The notes under the pieces are model-generated. The model had not been told where the DNA came from. It searched no databases and worked only from the letters and a program-made list of their open reading frames with translations. This document shows positions 1 through 9,558 of a stretch of 64,000 bases of DNA, piece by piece. The first letter of the stretch is position 1. The number at the start of each line of letters is the position of its first letter. The translations under genes and the position numbers were made by a program. Source of the DNA: Salinimonas profundi (lineage in GTDB: Bacteria > Pseudomonadota > Gammaproteobacteria > Enterobacterales > Alteromonadaceae); contig NZ_JABBXD010000001.1 of NCBI RefSeq assembly GCF_014750655.1, forward strand, positions 729,102 to 793,101, in the 5' to 3' direction.

Positions 1-28
1 TGAAACCAGCTGGTCGGGGTGACACTTT

Positions 29-1873
29 ATGACGCGATTTGGCCTAATAAAACAGTGTCATAAATGGGCATCTGTCATCGTTGGCGTTCAGTTGATCATC
101 TGGCTGGCTACCGGTCTTTACTTTGGATTAGCTGAGCATGAACGGCTTCAGTTGCGGCCTTCCTCATCACCACTGGGGCAGACCACTACCCAACATGGCG
201 AAATCGTCCCTGCGTCGAATCTACCGGTAAACCAGGTCCAGTCTCTGACATTACGCACCCTGCTTGGCAAACCGGTGTATGTGGCTGTCATTGAAGCCGG
301 CGCGCATATCAGCCAGACGAGTCAGATACAGCTGTTCGATGCAATTTCAGCTGCGCCCATCAGTATCGAACAGCCTCTTGCCGAGAAAATTGCCAAACAT
401 GCCTATCCGGGTCCCTCACAAATTGCCAGTGCTACGTTCCGCCAGGCACCATTATCAGAATTGCCCGGTCAGAAGAACGACGTATGGCACATTGTGTTTG
501 CCGATGAGCAAAATACTTATATGTTCATTGACAGCCGAACCGGCAACATTATTGCGCACTCGACACTCGACAGACGCTTTTTTGATTTGATGCTCAAACT
601 GCATTTTATGGATTATGGTAACAGTGGCGGCTTTAACCACTGGTTAATCATAACTTTTGCGCTGGCTACACTTTTGTTTGTGATTACCGGATTAATCTGG
701 CTTGGTATATTAATTAAGGACGGTCAGATTACGCCGGGACGCGGTAAGAAGACGACCTTTCGGGCAACACTCAACACCGGCGAGGCGCAATTGCGTATAT
801 CAACGCGCAGTAGTGAGACAATCTTGCACGCATTACAACATGCGCATATCCATCTGCCTTCTGCCTGCGGTGGCGGTGGCAGCTGTGGAAAATGCCGGAT
901 TCAGACGCCCGGCGACATTAAGCCCACATCAGCAGAACGTGAATGGCTAACCTCCGAAGAGCTTCAAAACGGTATGCGTCTGGCGTGTCAGCATACGGCT
1001 GCAGACGTGGATGCTATCCATGCGCCGAAAGCCTATCGCGACAAACTGATTCTGGAGGTGGAGCACGCGCGGTTTGTGACGCCCTCCATTAAATATATTC
1101 AGTTTACAGTGAAAGCCGGAGACTTGCAGGCATATAAAGCGGGGGCGTGCATGCGCTTTATGATCCCTCCGGCAGAAAATGCCATCCGACCACACGATAT
1201 TCCTGAGTATTTTACAGCTTACTGGCAAGATACGCCCAGCGGATACCATGCCCATGATGGCGGCGTGCGTCACTACTCTATCGCCGACTTTGATGCTGGC
1301 AAAGATACGTTGAGCATTGCGGTGAAATGGCAGCAATCAGACGATAAAACACAATCCGGTATAGGATCGGCGTACTTGTGCCAGCTCACTACCGGACAAA
1401 CCATCCAGGCTGTAGGTCCGATTGAGTCATTTCATTTATCGGATGCAGCGGTAGCACAACGCTTTTTCATTGGCGCCGGTTCTGGTATCGCCCCATTGCG
1501 GGCGATGATTCACGAGCAGTTGTTAAAACATAAGCGTGTCATGCCGGTTACCTTTCTGTATGGTGCACGCACCCAAGCTGACCTGGCCTTTCAAAGTGAA
1601 TTCGAAGCACTCTCCAGACAGTTTTCCCAGTTTCATTACTGCCCTGTGCTATCAAGGCCTGATGATAACTGGCCGGGTCAGTCAGGTTATGTTCAGGATG
1701 CACTGGTGACAATACTTCATCAGGCCAGTTTTAACCCGGGAATGGCAGAATTTTATCTCTGTGGTCCGCATCCCCTTATGCAGGACGTTGAGACATTGCT
1801 GTATCGATACGGTGTCTCACCTGCCAACATTTACAAAGATATATTCAATCCTACAGCGAGTACAAATCAATGA
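29..1873 (+). CDS. PepSY-TM / 2Fe-2S ferredoxin / FAD-NAD(P) reductase fusion
   Basis: A membrane-anchored reductase of 614 residues. The N-terminal third is PepSY-like, with membrane helices at about residues 13-34 and 204-230 flanking a periplasmic part. Next comes a plant-type ferredoxin domain whose cluster ligands are visible as C280, C286, C289 and C320. The rest (about 340-610) is a ferredoxin-NADP reductase/NqrF-like module with a flavin-binding RHYSI-like segment and the nucleotide-binding GAGSGIAPLR motif. Such proteins are expected to move electrons from NAD(P)H through FAD and the cluster to a periplasmic or membrane acceptor, for example in ferric or copper reduction; the acceptor is inferred, not seen. 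The stop overlaps the start of the copC-like gene by four bases, so the two are probably co-transcribed. An upstream partner gene may lie outside the window. Confidence 0.85.
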   Translation: MTRFGLIKQCHKWASVIVGVQLIIWLATGLYFGLAEHERLQLRPSSSPLGQTTTQHGEIVPASNLPVNQVQSLTLRTLLGKPVYVAVIEAGAHISQTSQIQLFDAISAAPISIEQPLAEKIAKHAYPGPSQIASATFRQAPLSELPGQKNDVWHIVFADEQNTYMFIDSRTGNIIAHSTLDRRFFDLMLKLHFMDYGNSGGFNHWLIITFALATLLFVITGLIWLGILIKDGQITPGRGKKTTFRATLNTGEAQLRISTRSSETILHALQHAHIHLPSACGGGGSCGKCRIQTPGDIKPTSAEREWLTSEELQNGMRLACQHTAADVDAIHAPKAYRDKLILEVEHARFVTPSIKYIQFTVKAGDLQAYKAGACMRFMIPPAENAIRPHDIPEYFTAYWQDTPSGYHAHDGGVRHYSIADFDAGKDTLSIAVKWQQSDDKTQSGIGSAYLCQLTTGQTIQAVGPIESFHLSDAAVAQRFFIGAGSGIAPLRAMIHEQLLKHKRVMPVTFLYGARTQADLAFQSEFEALSRQFSQFHYCPVLSRPDDNWPGQSGYVQDALVTILHQASFNPGMAEFYLCGPHPLMQDVETLLYRYGVSPANIYKDIFNPTASTNQ

Positions 1874-2232
1874 AATATAAAAATTTATTCTTATCTGCTT
1901 CTTTGGTGTTAGCGACGTCAATCGCACAGCCGGCGTTTGCCCACTCTCAGATGACGCTCAGTCAAAGCAGCCCCTCAGACAATGCGATGCTGATGAGCGC
2001 CCCTGAAAAATTGTCACTGACATTCTCTGAAAGTGTTCGCTTGACCAATGTAACATTGGCCAGTAAAAACGGTGAAAAGATTGATTTTGGCTTTGCACCC
2101 GCCTTTGACAAAAGCGCGCGCTTTGAATGGACATTACCCTCTTTATCGCCAGACACATACAAAGTCAGCTATGTGGTGATGAGCGATGATGGTCATAAGA
2201 TGACTGACAGCTACACATTTATGGTGCATTAA
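1870..2232 (+). CDS. copC: CopC-family periplasmic copper-binding protein
   Basis: A 120-residue secreted protein. The signal peptide (residues 1 to about 24, ending in PAFA) would be cut before a His, so the mature chain starts with the N-terminal histidine that binds Cu(II) in CopC proteins. The C-terminal DDGHKM segment supplies the other conserved Asp/His ligands. The length matches the single-domain CopC/YobA family. It overlaps the preceding reductase gene by four bases and is followed 13 bases later by a CopD-type membrane protein. That CopC-CopD pairing suggests periplasmic copper handling or uptake. The physiological role (copper resistance or copper supply) cannot be told from sequence. 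Confidence 0.9.
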   Translation: MKYKNLFLSASLVLATSIAQPAFAHSQMTLSQSSPSDNAMLMSAPEKLSLTFSESVRLTNVTLASKNGEKIDFGFAPAFDKSARFEWTLPSLSPDTYKVSYVVMSDDGHKMTDSYTFMVH

Positions 2233-2245
2233 GTCAGAGTCTGTA

Positions 2246-3139
2246 ATGACGCTTTCCATCTTTGGCTTCCTGCAAATCACGGGAAAGTTACTGAGCTATC
2301 TGGGTTATGCTGCAATAGCGGGCGCGTTTTATGCGCCCTTGCTATGTGGCGGTAGCTTACAAGAAAATGTCAGGCGAGATACGTTGCCTACGTATCTGCG
2401 ATGGTGTTGTATCGCGCTGATTATCGGTATCGCCGGCGCCTTGGTATGGTTTTTCGCTAAAAGCGGTGCTCTGGCCTCGCGCGGGATAAACGGTGCTTTC
2501 GATCCGGTTATACTCAAAATACTGTGGTCAACAGCCCCCGGCGATGCGTTATTGATAAAGCTTTCAGCGTTTTCAGCCGCACTTGTCATGATCTTTTTAT
2601 ACTCATTGGCACGGTATCAACACCGACAATGGTTTCTCATGGGAGTCGGTGTTGCAATGGTGGTTGCTGCCACCAGTAGTACGCTGACCGGTCACATTTC
2701 TCAGCAAGCCCTGCCCGAGCACATTGCACTGGTGTTGCATATTATTGCGATGTCGTGGTGGATAGGTGCCCTTCCCCTGCTGATAGTTATCAGCTACCAG
2801 CATCCGCCACAATGTGTAAAAGCAATAATGGTACGATTTGGGCACCATGCCTGGTTGCCGGTGATACTACTTTTGGTGACAGGCACAGGGATGCTTGCTT
2901 CTCTGGTTGACTTACCGGGTGCCTTATACCGCTCGCTATACGGCAACATTTTTATGGTGAAAGCCGTTTTCGTGCTGATGATACTGGGGCTGGCAGCATG
3001 GCACAAATGGCAGCTTGTCCCCAAATTAACACATCGGCAGCATACACTGGCGCGATCCATTCAGATTGAATGTCTCATTGCGATAAGTATTTTGCTCGTT
3101 ACCGCGACGTTTACGACAATCACAGGGCCAGAGCACTGA
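2246..3139 (+). CDS. copD: CopD-family inner-membrane copper protein
   Basis: A 297-residue polytopic membrane protein with about eight hydrophobic segments and conserved-looking His residues in or near helices (for example in TGHIS, VLHIIAMSWW and FGHHAW). These fit the CopD/PcoD family, which is thought to pass copper across the inner membrane together with periplasmic CopC. It directly follows the copC-like gene on the same strand, which supports the call. The following gene converges from the other strand only about 18 bases after the stop. Family identity is fairly clear. Transport direction is family knowledge only. Confidence 0.85.
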   Translation: MTLSIFGFLQITGKLLSYLGYAAIAGAFYAPLLCGGSLQENVRRDTLPTYLRWCCIALIIGIAGALVWFFAKSGALASRGINGAFDPVILKILWSTAPGDALLIKLSAFSAALVMIFLYSLARYQHRQWFLMGVGVAMVVAATSSTLTGHISQQALPEHIALVLHIIAMSWWIGALPLLIVISYQHPPQCVKAIMVRFGHHAWLPVILLLVTGTGMLASLVDLPGALYRSLYGNIFMVKAVFVLMILGLAAWHKWQLVPKLTHRQHTLARSIQIECLIAISILLVTATFTTITGPEH

Positions 3140-3157
3140 AACACTGACGATCAGAAC

Positions 3158-6007
3158 TTAATTTGGGTGCGTGGGCGCGGGGTACGAAAGCTTATGCTCT
3201 TCAACCTGCAGCAGAATGGGTGTGAGGTCATCAAGATTAATTGGCTTTACCAGGTGATGATGAAAACCAGACGCCTTGGAGCGTTGTATGTGAGACGGTT
3301 GGCCCCAACCGGTTTGCGCTACGAAAATAGCCTGCTTGAGTGCCGGATTTTGCTGTAGCGCAATACACAAATCGTAACCATTCATGCCCGGCATTCCAAT
3401 ATCAAGCAAGACCAAATCGGGAGTAAATGATGCGACGGCTTTGAGCGCTGCCTCACCACTATCAACCACCTCCACGGTGCAGCCTTTTGCTTCCAGCAAC
3501 CAGCCCATGGTGATTGCCGCATCCTGATTATCGTCAGCGATCAAAACATTTAATGAAGACTGCTGCACACGTTTATTAAATGCGGGCGTTTTTTCTGGTT
3601 GCCGGGCAGGTTGCTTATCAGTAAGCGGTAGCGTCACGGTGAATGTCGTCCCCTTGCCGGCTCCCCCACTTTCTACATTGACAACGCCGTCGTGTAGCTC
3701 AGTAAGGCGTCTGACCAGCGTTAAACCGATACCAAGCCCCCCTTTCGAACGCTCAAGCATACCTTCTATCTGAGAAAACATGTCAAACACATTTTTCAGC
3801 TTTTCTTTCGGAATACCGGCGCCATTGTCACTGATAGCCACATGTAGATTGTCAGCGTCACTGGTTACGCTGATATTAATAATTCCTTTCTCTGGCGTAT
3901 ATTTAGCTGCATTATTGATAATATTTGAAAATATTTGTGACAGGCGGATCAGGTCGCCGTTGACCCACAAATCATCTTCAGGGTACGTCACGTTGAGGGT
4001 ATGTGAACATTCATCAATAAGCGGTTGAATCGTTTCTGTTGCTGCATCCAAAACATGTCTGATTTTAAGCGGTGTGCGCGCTAACCGGATTTTGCCCCGG
4101 GTAATTCGTGAAACATCCATCAGATCATCCACCAGCTGAATCATCTGGGTGACCTGGCGCTCCACCAGGGCAAATGACGCCTCTTTCTGGCGTTCATCGA
4201 ATTTATCAGATTGCAGGATCGCCAAAGAATTTCTGATTGGCGCCAGGGGATTGCGAAGTTCATGAGCCAGCGTGGCAAGAAACTCATCTTTGCGTTTATC
4301 TGCATCGTGCAAGGCATCAATGGCGTTGCGCTCCCGGGTAACATCCACACCCACGCCGGGGAATCTTGCAGCATTGCCCATTTCATCGTAGATCACACGC
4401 CCGCGGAACGATGCCCAACGAATGCTGCCGTTTTGCTGAACAATCCGATACTCCTCATCATAAGGTGTACCATGTTCTATACTTGCCTCAATAGCGGCTT
4501 TAATTCGTTCTTTGTCATCAGGATGAATGGATGCCAGCGGCTTTTCTATAGCCACACCATAACGCGCTTCCTCACCACTGATGTTGAAAAGTTCAGCTAA
4601 CCGTTCATCTGCGGTAAAGATATTCTTCTGGATATCCCAGTCCCAGATACCGAAACTGTGCGATGCCTCCAGTGCAAGACGGCGCCTGGCCTCAGCCTTT
4701 TTGGCCAGCTCTTCAGCTTCCTTTCGCTCGGTAACATCACGGGTAGATCCGGCAATGGCTTCAACCCGTCCGTCATCTGAAATGACCGGGACAAAAATGT
4801 AATCATAAATTCGTCGCCCCTGTGTACCATCAAAAGGTACGTCGCTACGAATAGGCTGCTTTGTTTCAATAACCTTTTTAATCTCATCCATGTGCATTTG
4901 GGCATGCCAGGGTTCGTAGCCCAGCTCAAGACAAGTCTTACCAACAGAGTCATCCCAGGTACGACCCCACATCTTCAGCAGCGCATCATTGGCATAGGTG
5001 AAACGGCCCTGCAAATCGAAGATATAAATTAGGTCCGGGGTATTTGATAACGCGGTCTCGTAGAGCCTGCGCTGTTTATTCAGTGTTTCAGTATTGGCAG
5101 ACAAAGCCGTTTCTGCGCGCAAACGCGCCTTATTCTCACGATCTCTTTCTACCACCATCGCGGCTGAGCGCGATAACGCATCAACTACATGCCGATCCGA
5201 CTCAACGGGAAGACGGGGTTCAGTATAAAAAACAGAAAATATTCCAATGACCGATTTACTTTGCGTAGAAAGCAGCGGCGTGCACCAGAAAGCATGCAAT
5301 CCAGATTCAAAAGCTGTCTGACAAAACGCAGGCCACTTTGTTTTGCCCTGCATGTCTCTTATCCTGATAAGTTCCCTGGTAAGATAACATTCAGTGAGAG
5401 GGTGATCGGCTACCGTTAAGGCTACATCGTTAAGTTCATCAACCATGCTCTGCGGTAAACCAGAAGATGTCGCACATCGAATCAGCGCGTTTTCCTCATC
5501 AATCAATGAGATAGCAGCCTTAGCGCCGTGTCCGGCCTGCCCTTCAACGGCATTTGTGAGGATGTTTAATACATCTGACTGACGGGCTCCGGCAAGCGCG
5601 GCACTCAGCGCCTCCCGCTGACTATTTGCCACAGCCTCAAGTCTGCGTTTAACCGCACTTTCGTGAAACGCGATGCAGACACAATTTTGTTCAATCAGGA
5701 AAACGCTGGCCCAAACCCACAGAAACGCGGGCCCGAAAGGGGCTTCAAAAGACTCGGAGACGCCTGTATTACGTACGCTGAGATAGCGTTGCTCAAAAAC
5801 AGATCCTTCGAAATCGTCAATCGCTTGATAGATGGTATGTTGACGAATTGAGGGCGCCGCAAGACCGGTGACCAATTCAGCCTGATGATTGTGATGAATA
5901 ATGTTATGAAATTTATCGACCAGAAACACGGCATCGGAAATATTGTCTATTAACGACAGTGTTGAAGGGGACATGTTTATTCTGGTTACAACATCAGATT
6001 TATTCAC
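3158..6007 (-). CDS. Hybrid sensor histidine kinase (PAS-GAF-PAS-PAS-HisKA-HATPase-REC)
   Basis: A 949-residue cytosolic kinase without clear membrane helices. Domains in order: N-terminal PAS (about 12-110), GAF (about 135-290), PAS (about 312-428), PAS with PAC (about 440-560), dimerisation domain with phospho-acceptor His582 in AHELRNP, ATPase domain with N-box near N695-N699 and glycine-rich GLGIGLTL at about 757-764, and a receiver with Asp869 in LLDIGMPG and Lys921. A soluble multi-PAS kinase senses an internal cue such as redox state, light or a ligand; which one is not evident. No response regulator with an output domain is adjacent. The gene diverges from the chemoreceptor gene across about 330 bases. 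The final residues after the receiver show no added domain. Confidence 0.92.
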   Translation of the reverse strand: MNKSDVVTRINMSPSTLSLIDNISDAVFLVDKFHNIIHHNHQAELVTGLAAPSIRQHTIYQAIDDFEGSVFEQRYLSVRNTGVSESFEAPFGPAFLWVWASVFLIEQNCVCIAFHESAVKRRLEAVANSQREALSAALAGARQSDVLNILTNAVEGQAGHGAKAAISLIDEENALIRCATSSGLPQSMVDELNDVALTVADHPLTECYLTRELIRIRDMQGKTKWPAFCQTAFESGLHAFWCTPLLSTQSKSVIGIFSVFYTEPRLPVESDRHVVDALSRSAAMVVERDRENKARLRAETALSANTETLNKQRRLYETALSNTPDLIYIFDLQGRFTYANDALLKMWGRTWDDSVGKTCLELGYEPWHAQMHMDEIKKVIETKQPIRSDVPFDGTQGRRIYDYIFVPVISDDGRVEAIAGSTRDVTERKEAEELAKKAEARRRLALEASHSFGIWDWDIQKNIFTADERLAELFNISGEEARYGVAIEKPLASIHPDDKERIKAAIEASIEHGTPYDEEYRIVQQNGSIRWASFRGRVIYDEMGNAARFPGVGVDVTRERNAIDALHDADKRKDEFLATLAHELRNPLAPIRNSLAILQSDKFDERQKEASFALVERQVTQMIQLVDDLMDVSRITRGKIRLARTPLKIRHVLDAATETIQPLIDECSHTLNVTYPEDDLWVNGDLIRLSQIFSNIINNAAKYTPEKGIINISVTSDADNLHVAISDNGAGIPKEKLKNVFDMFSQIEGMLERSKGGLGIGLTLVRRLTELHDGVVNVESGGAGKGTTFTVTLPLTDKQPARQPEKTPAFNKRVQQSSLNVLIADDNQDAAITMGWLLEAKGCTVEVVDSGEAALKAVASFTPDLVLLDIGMPGMNGYDLCIALQQNPALKQAIFVAQTGWGQPSHIQRSKASGFHHHLVKPINLDDLTPILLQVEEHKLSYPAPTHPN

Positions 6008-6341
6008 TACAGGTTTCTTAGATTGAAGAAAATTAACACTCCCATCATAGCTGAGTGCTACGTAACAAGCGAATCAAATACACTGATTAAAAGTAACAGA
6101 AAAACATACTGTTAGGATGCTTATTTATAAAATGTCAGTGCTGGCGCGGTTTCTCTTTCCAACTCCCCTTTTTTCTTAATGCTGACTCATGCCAAACAGA
6201 ACGAAGCCAAGGCATGCTCAATCAACAGATATACTTTTCGGTTATTTAAGCAGAAACACCGTTTAATTTGTTTACATTGTTTTAACTTATTGACTACGCT
6301 TAGCTACGGTTTTTTGCATTACATGTAGCAGAGATAGAAAG
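6008..6341. other. Divergent intergenic region between kinase and chemoreceptor
   Basis: This 334-base AT-rich stretch separates the divergent kinase and chemoreceptor starts, so it should hold promoters for both. I found no convincing sigma-28 promoter, operator palindrome or small gene in it. Confidence 0.5.
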
Positions 6342-8027
6342 ATGTTAAGTAAGTTTTCTATTAAAACACGCCTTATATCACTGGCCACTTTGCCCCTCAT
6401 TCTGATCACACTTATTTTGCTATTGGTGACTGCCAGTCAGATCAAGAAAATGCAAAGTGAAAGTGTCCGCAGCGCTGAAGAAATTCTCACTCAAAGTAAG
6501 CAGGAAGAGCTTAAACATATCATCGATATGGCCTACTCAGCGATTGCCCCCCTTTACGAGGGTGGAGGAAGCAGAAATGATGCCGTATCAATTCTGCAGA
6601 ATATGTCATTTGGAGAAGACGGTTACATTTTTGGTTACACAGAGGATGCAGTGCGAGTCTTCAGTGGTAACAGCCAGGAAAATATTGGGAAAAGTTATTA
6701 TGACTTTAAAGATACCAATGGCGTTTATTTAATTAGGGAGCTTATTGAAGCAGGTAAGAAAAATACTGCTGGGCAGTCGGCGGAATTCGTAACTTATCAT
6801 TTTCCAAGACTGGGCGGAGATATCGCTTATCCCAAGCTCTCGTATGCCATTTTCCTTGATGAATGGAATTTGATGATCGGTACCGGTATCTATGTTGACC
6901 ACATCGAGCAACAGGTAAGCACACTGGAAGCAATTATAAGTCAGTCCAGTGAGCATTTGCTGATGCTGGTATTTATCGTGGCTCTGATAGCACTGCTGAT
7001 ATTTGCCAGTACGGGTTTAATGATTTCAAGATCTATCCTCAAACCGCTTGATGAAGCCACGCAATCCATCTTCAGCTTATCTCAGGGTGAAGGTGACCTT
7101 ACCCAGCGCCTCAACGTTTCAGATCAACATGAAATGGGCGCGCTGGCTACACACACAAACGCCCTTTTGTCGACGCTTCAGACACTCATTGAAAAAGTCA
7201 AACAGGTCGCCAATGCGGTTTCAGACCAGGGGCATACCCTTACCGAACAGGCCAACAGTATAAACCGGCTGAGCTCGACCCAGCACACCGAAATAGACCA
7301 AATTGCTTCGGCCACCACACAAATGTCTGAATCCGCCGCTCAGGCGGCGCGAAATGCATCCAATGCAGCGCGCGCGGCTCATAATGCAGAACAGGAAAGT
7401 CAGGCGGCGCTGGCCAGCGCAGATCGGACTCGCAGGGAAATGCACAACCTGATTGACGCACTTGCCAGAACCAGCGATGTCGTTAGTCATGTCGGCGCGG
7501 ACGTTGAAAATATCAGTGTCGTCTTGCAGGTCATTGGAAATATCGCAGAACAGACAAACCTGCTGGCCCTCAATGCGGCTATTGAAGCTGCGCGTGCCGG
7601 CGATCAGGGACGAGGCTTTGCGGTAGTTGCCGATGAGGTGAGAACACTTGCCTCCAGAACGCAGGGCAGCACGGAAGAAATTCAACAAATGATAGAAAAA
7701 CTGCAGAAAAGCGCCAGGGATGCCGCTAATGTGATGGCAGCCAGTATCAAAAACAGCGAAAACACATCCGCTGGTATTGATGCTACTGCAGCCAACCTTG
7801 ATGCGATTAGCCAGGCTGTAAATACGCTTAATGACGAGAATACACAAATCGCCACCGCTGCTGAACAGCAGCGCGTAGTCAGTGGTGACATTTCAGGCAG
7901 AATTGTTGGCGTGGCAGAACAAACAACCGAGCTGGCAGGGATCTCCACTCAAAATGCCCGGGTCGCTAACGAGCTTGAAGCCAAAGTGCGCGAACTGGAA
8001 GATTTAATCGGGCAGTTCAAAGTATAA
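6342..8027 (+). CDS. Methyl-accepting chemotaxis protein with periplasmic Cache domain
   Basis: A 561-residue chemoreceptor. Membrane helices lie at about 10-31 and 205-229, enclosing a periplasmic single-Cache (sCache_2-type) sensor at about 34-190 that includes DGYIFGY and a C-terminal [13 protein letters not shown]-like pattern (here [13 protein letters not shown]). A HAMP linker follows (about 229-282), then the signalling coiled coil whose conserved hairpin tip, [18 protein letters not shown], sits at 401-418. Cache domains of this type often bind small carboxylates; the ligand here is unknown. It would couple to CheA/CheW and drive flagellar chemotaxis, but no che genes are nearby. The chain ends without a CheR-tethering pentapeptide. 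Confidence 0.95.
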   Translation: MLSKFSIKTRLISLATLPLILITLILLLVTASQIKKMQSESVRSAEEILTQSKQEELKHIIDMAYSAIAPLYEGGGSRNDAVSILQNMSFGEDGYIFGYTEDAVRVFSGNSQENIGKSYYDFKDTNGVYLIRELIEAGKKNTAGQSAEFVTYHFPRLGGDIAYPKLSYAIFLDEWNLMIGTGIYVDHIEQQVSTLEAIISQSSEHLLMLVFIVALIALLIFASTGLMISRSILKPLDEATQSIFSLSQGEGDLTQRLNVSDQHEMGALATHTNALLSTLQTLIEKVKQVANAVSDQGHTLTEQANSINRLSSTQHTEIDQIASATTQMSESAAQAARNASNAARAAHNAEQESQAALASADRTRREMHNLIDALARTSDVVSHVGADVENISVVLQVIGNIAEQTNLLALNAAIEAARAGDQGRGFAVVADEVRTLASRTQGSTEEIQQMIEKLQKSARDAANVMAASIKNSENTSAGIDATAANLDAISQAVNTLNDENTQIATAAEQQRVVSGDISGRIVGVAEQTTELAGISTQNARVANELEAKVRELEDLIGQFKV

Positions 8028-8122
8028 AATGTAATGGTTTAATGAAAATAAGATAGTTATTGCCTTCGGTATTGGCTCTGCTAAGGTGTTCATTATTTTT
8101 TTGATTAGTAAAGTTTTCGTCG

Positions 8123-8524
8123 ATGTTTGAAGCCCACGGGTCTTTTAAAACGACAATACATAATAATGTATTGCTGGTAGATATTATTGGCCCCTGGAAT
8201 CTGGAGACAGCCCTGAATTATGAGCGTCATATCAGTCAGATTACGGCGTCTCTGGTTGGTGCTCCCTGGGCGATGATCACTGATTTATATGACTGGGAAC
8301 TTTACACGCCGGACTGTTATCCGATCATCCATCAGTTGGTGAACAAATGTATTGAAAACGGGTTACATCGCGAGGCTGTGATAAGTCCACAGAAAAGTAT
8401 CAAACGACGGCCGTTTGAGGTTGATCGCGCCCATTATCCTCAATTCAGCCGCGCTTTTTTTATTGATTATCCCCCGGCCAGGCAATGGCTGGCGGAACAG
8501 GCATTCTTTGCACCAGATAGATAG
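8123..8524 (+). CDS. Hypothetical small cytosolic protein, STAS/SpoIIAA-like fold suspected
   Basis: A 133-residue protein without signal peptide or membrane helix. The pattern (short N-terminal strands, LVDIIGPWNLETALNYERHI, then PWAMITDLYDWELYTP) resembles the small STAS/SpoIIAA-like proteins found near signalling genes in marine gammaproteobacteria. The match is by overall pattern only. It starts about 95 bases after the chemoreceptor gene on the same strand and ends three bases before a convergent gene. A role in the chemoreceptor pathway is possible but unproven. Confidence 0.6.
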   Translation: MFEAHGSFKTTIHNNVLLVDIIGPWNLETALNYERHISQITASLVGAPWAMITDLYDWELYTPDCYPIIHQLVNKCIENGLHREAVISPQKSIKRRPFEVDRAHYPQFSRAFFIDYPPARQWLAEQAFFAPDR

Positions 8525-8527
8525 CAG

Positions 8528-9337
8528 TTATTGATCGAAAAAGCGCTCTTGGTGGTCAACGTAACGTTGCATAATTTTGTCATACTGACCACTTGCCTTC
8601 ACACTTTCCAGTGCTGTTTTTATCTCCTGCACATGAAACCGAACAGGCGAGCTTTTCGAAATTGCGATATAGCAAATTTCCCCCTTAATAACATAAGGCG
8701 ATCGAATAAAACTCAATTGCAGTTGTTTCATCACAGATTTGGCTACCAACTCAGGAATGATGACAAGATCCACCCGACCGGCTTTTAGCATTCTTAGTGC
8801 CTGGTGATAATCATTCAGTTTTATTATCGTGATGTCAGCAATGCTACTCAAAAAAGTCAGGTAGTCACTGCCCCGTTGGACGCCAATGGTTTTGCCGGTA
8901 AAGTCTGCCGCATCACGAATGATATTGGTCGTACTGTTCACCAGTACTAATTTTTTTACTGGTGGAAAAGCCGGTACAGAAAAATCGACATAATCGTCAC
9001 GTTTATCATTTTTAATCGGCCCTAACATCACGTCCACCTGCCCCGTTTTCAACAGGTGTAATGCCCGTTTAAAAGGCACTTCAAAATAGTCGGTTTGAAT
9101 ATTTATTTGTTTCATCACCTCTTCGTAGATATCTACATAGATACCACTAACAGAGTCTCCGGCGATAATTCGGTAAGGGGGCGCATTATCGATGGCAGCT
9201 TCCACATAAGCCGGCCAGGCAACAGACTCTTCCGGTTCTGTTGCCACAGATTGAAATGAAAAAGTCGTCAATAACAGGGCCGATAAAAGCCGACATAACA
9301 GGTAGTGATCAGGTAAAGCTAACGTGAAAAAAAACAT
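8528..9337 (-). CDS. Periplasmic solute-binding protein, family 3-like (orphan)
   Basis: A secreted protein of about 269 residues. I prefer the ATG at 9337, which places the hydrophobic signal segment at the N terminus; a TTG 21 bases upstream would add seven residues. The mature part has the SBP_bac_3 pattern (APPYRI, GISVGIYVDIYEEV-like start, DVMLGPI, TGKTIGVQRGSDY, GRVDLVII). Usual partners are ABC permease and ATPase genes, but none is adjacent. It may therefore act with distant transport genes or as a sensory binding protein for the nearby chemoreceptor or cyclase. The ligand is probably an amino acid or small organic acid, from family knowledge. Confidence 0.82.
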   Translation of the reverse strand: MFFFTLALPDHYLLCRLLSALLLTTFSFQSVATEPEESVAWPAYVEAAIDNAPPYRIIAGDSVSGIYVDIYEEVMKQINIQTDYFEVPFKRALHLLKTGQVDVMLGPIKNDKRDDYVDFSVPAFPPVKKLVLVNSTTNIIRDAADFTGKTIGVQRGSDYLTFLSSIADITIIKLNDYHQALRMLKAGRVDLVIIPELVAKSVMKQLQLSFIRSPYVIKGEICYIAISKSSPVRFHVQEIKTALESVKASGQYDKIMQRYVDHQERFFDQ

Positions 9338-9558
9338 CCTGCTGATTACCTCACTCAACAGCCGACATTTGAAAAGATATACAGAATACCTAATATTTAA
9401 GTGCGCGACACCAGTTCTTCTATAAATAGTCGATAATGAGTAGGTGAGAGTGTCCAGTAACTTTTACATACTAGGAAATGTATATGGGGCAGTTGTTTGT
9501 GCTCTGGACGCTTCAGGGTGTGAGTAGCAGATTAACTTCATTCGCAAACAATAGCTTA

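Noticed and set aside
947-1336. 129-codon minus-strand open frame inside the reductase gene
   Set aside because: It lies wholly within a well-supported coding region on the other strand.
6008-6341. Sigma-28 promoter for the chemoreceptor
   Set aside because: I found no good match to the TAAA-N15-GCCGATAA type; any control by FliA is unsupported.
7221-7847. 208-codon open frame antisense to the chemoreceptor
   Set aside because: It overlaps the most conserved signalling region and shows no domain of its own.
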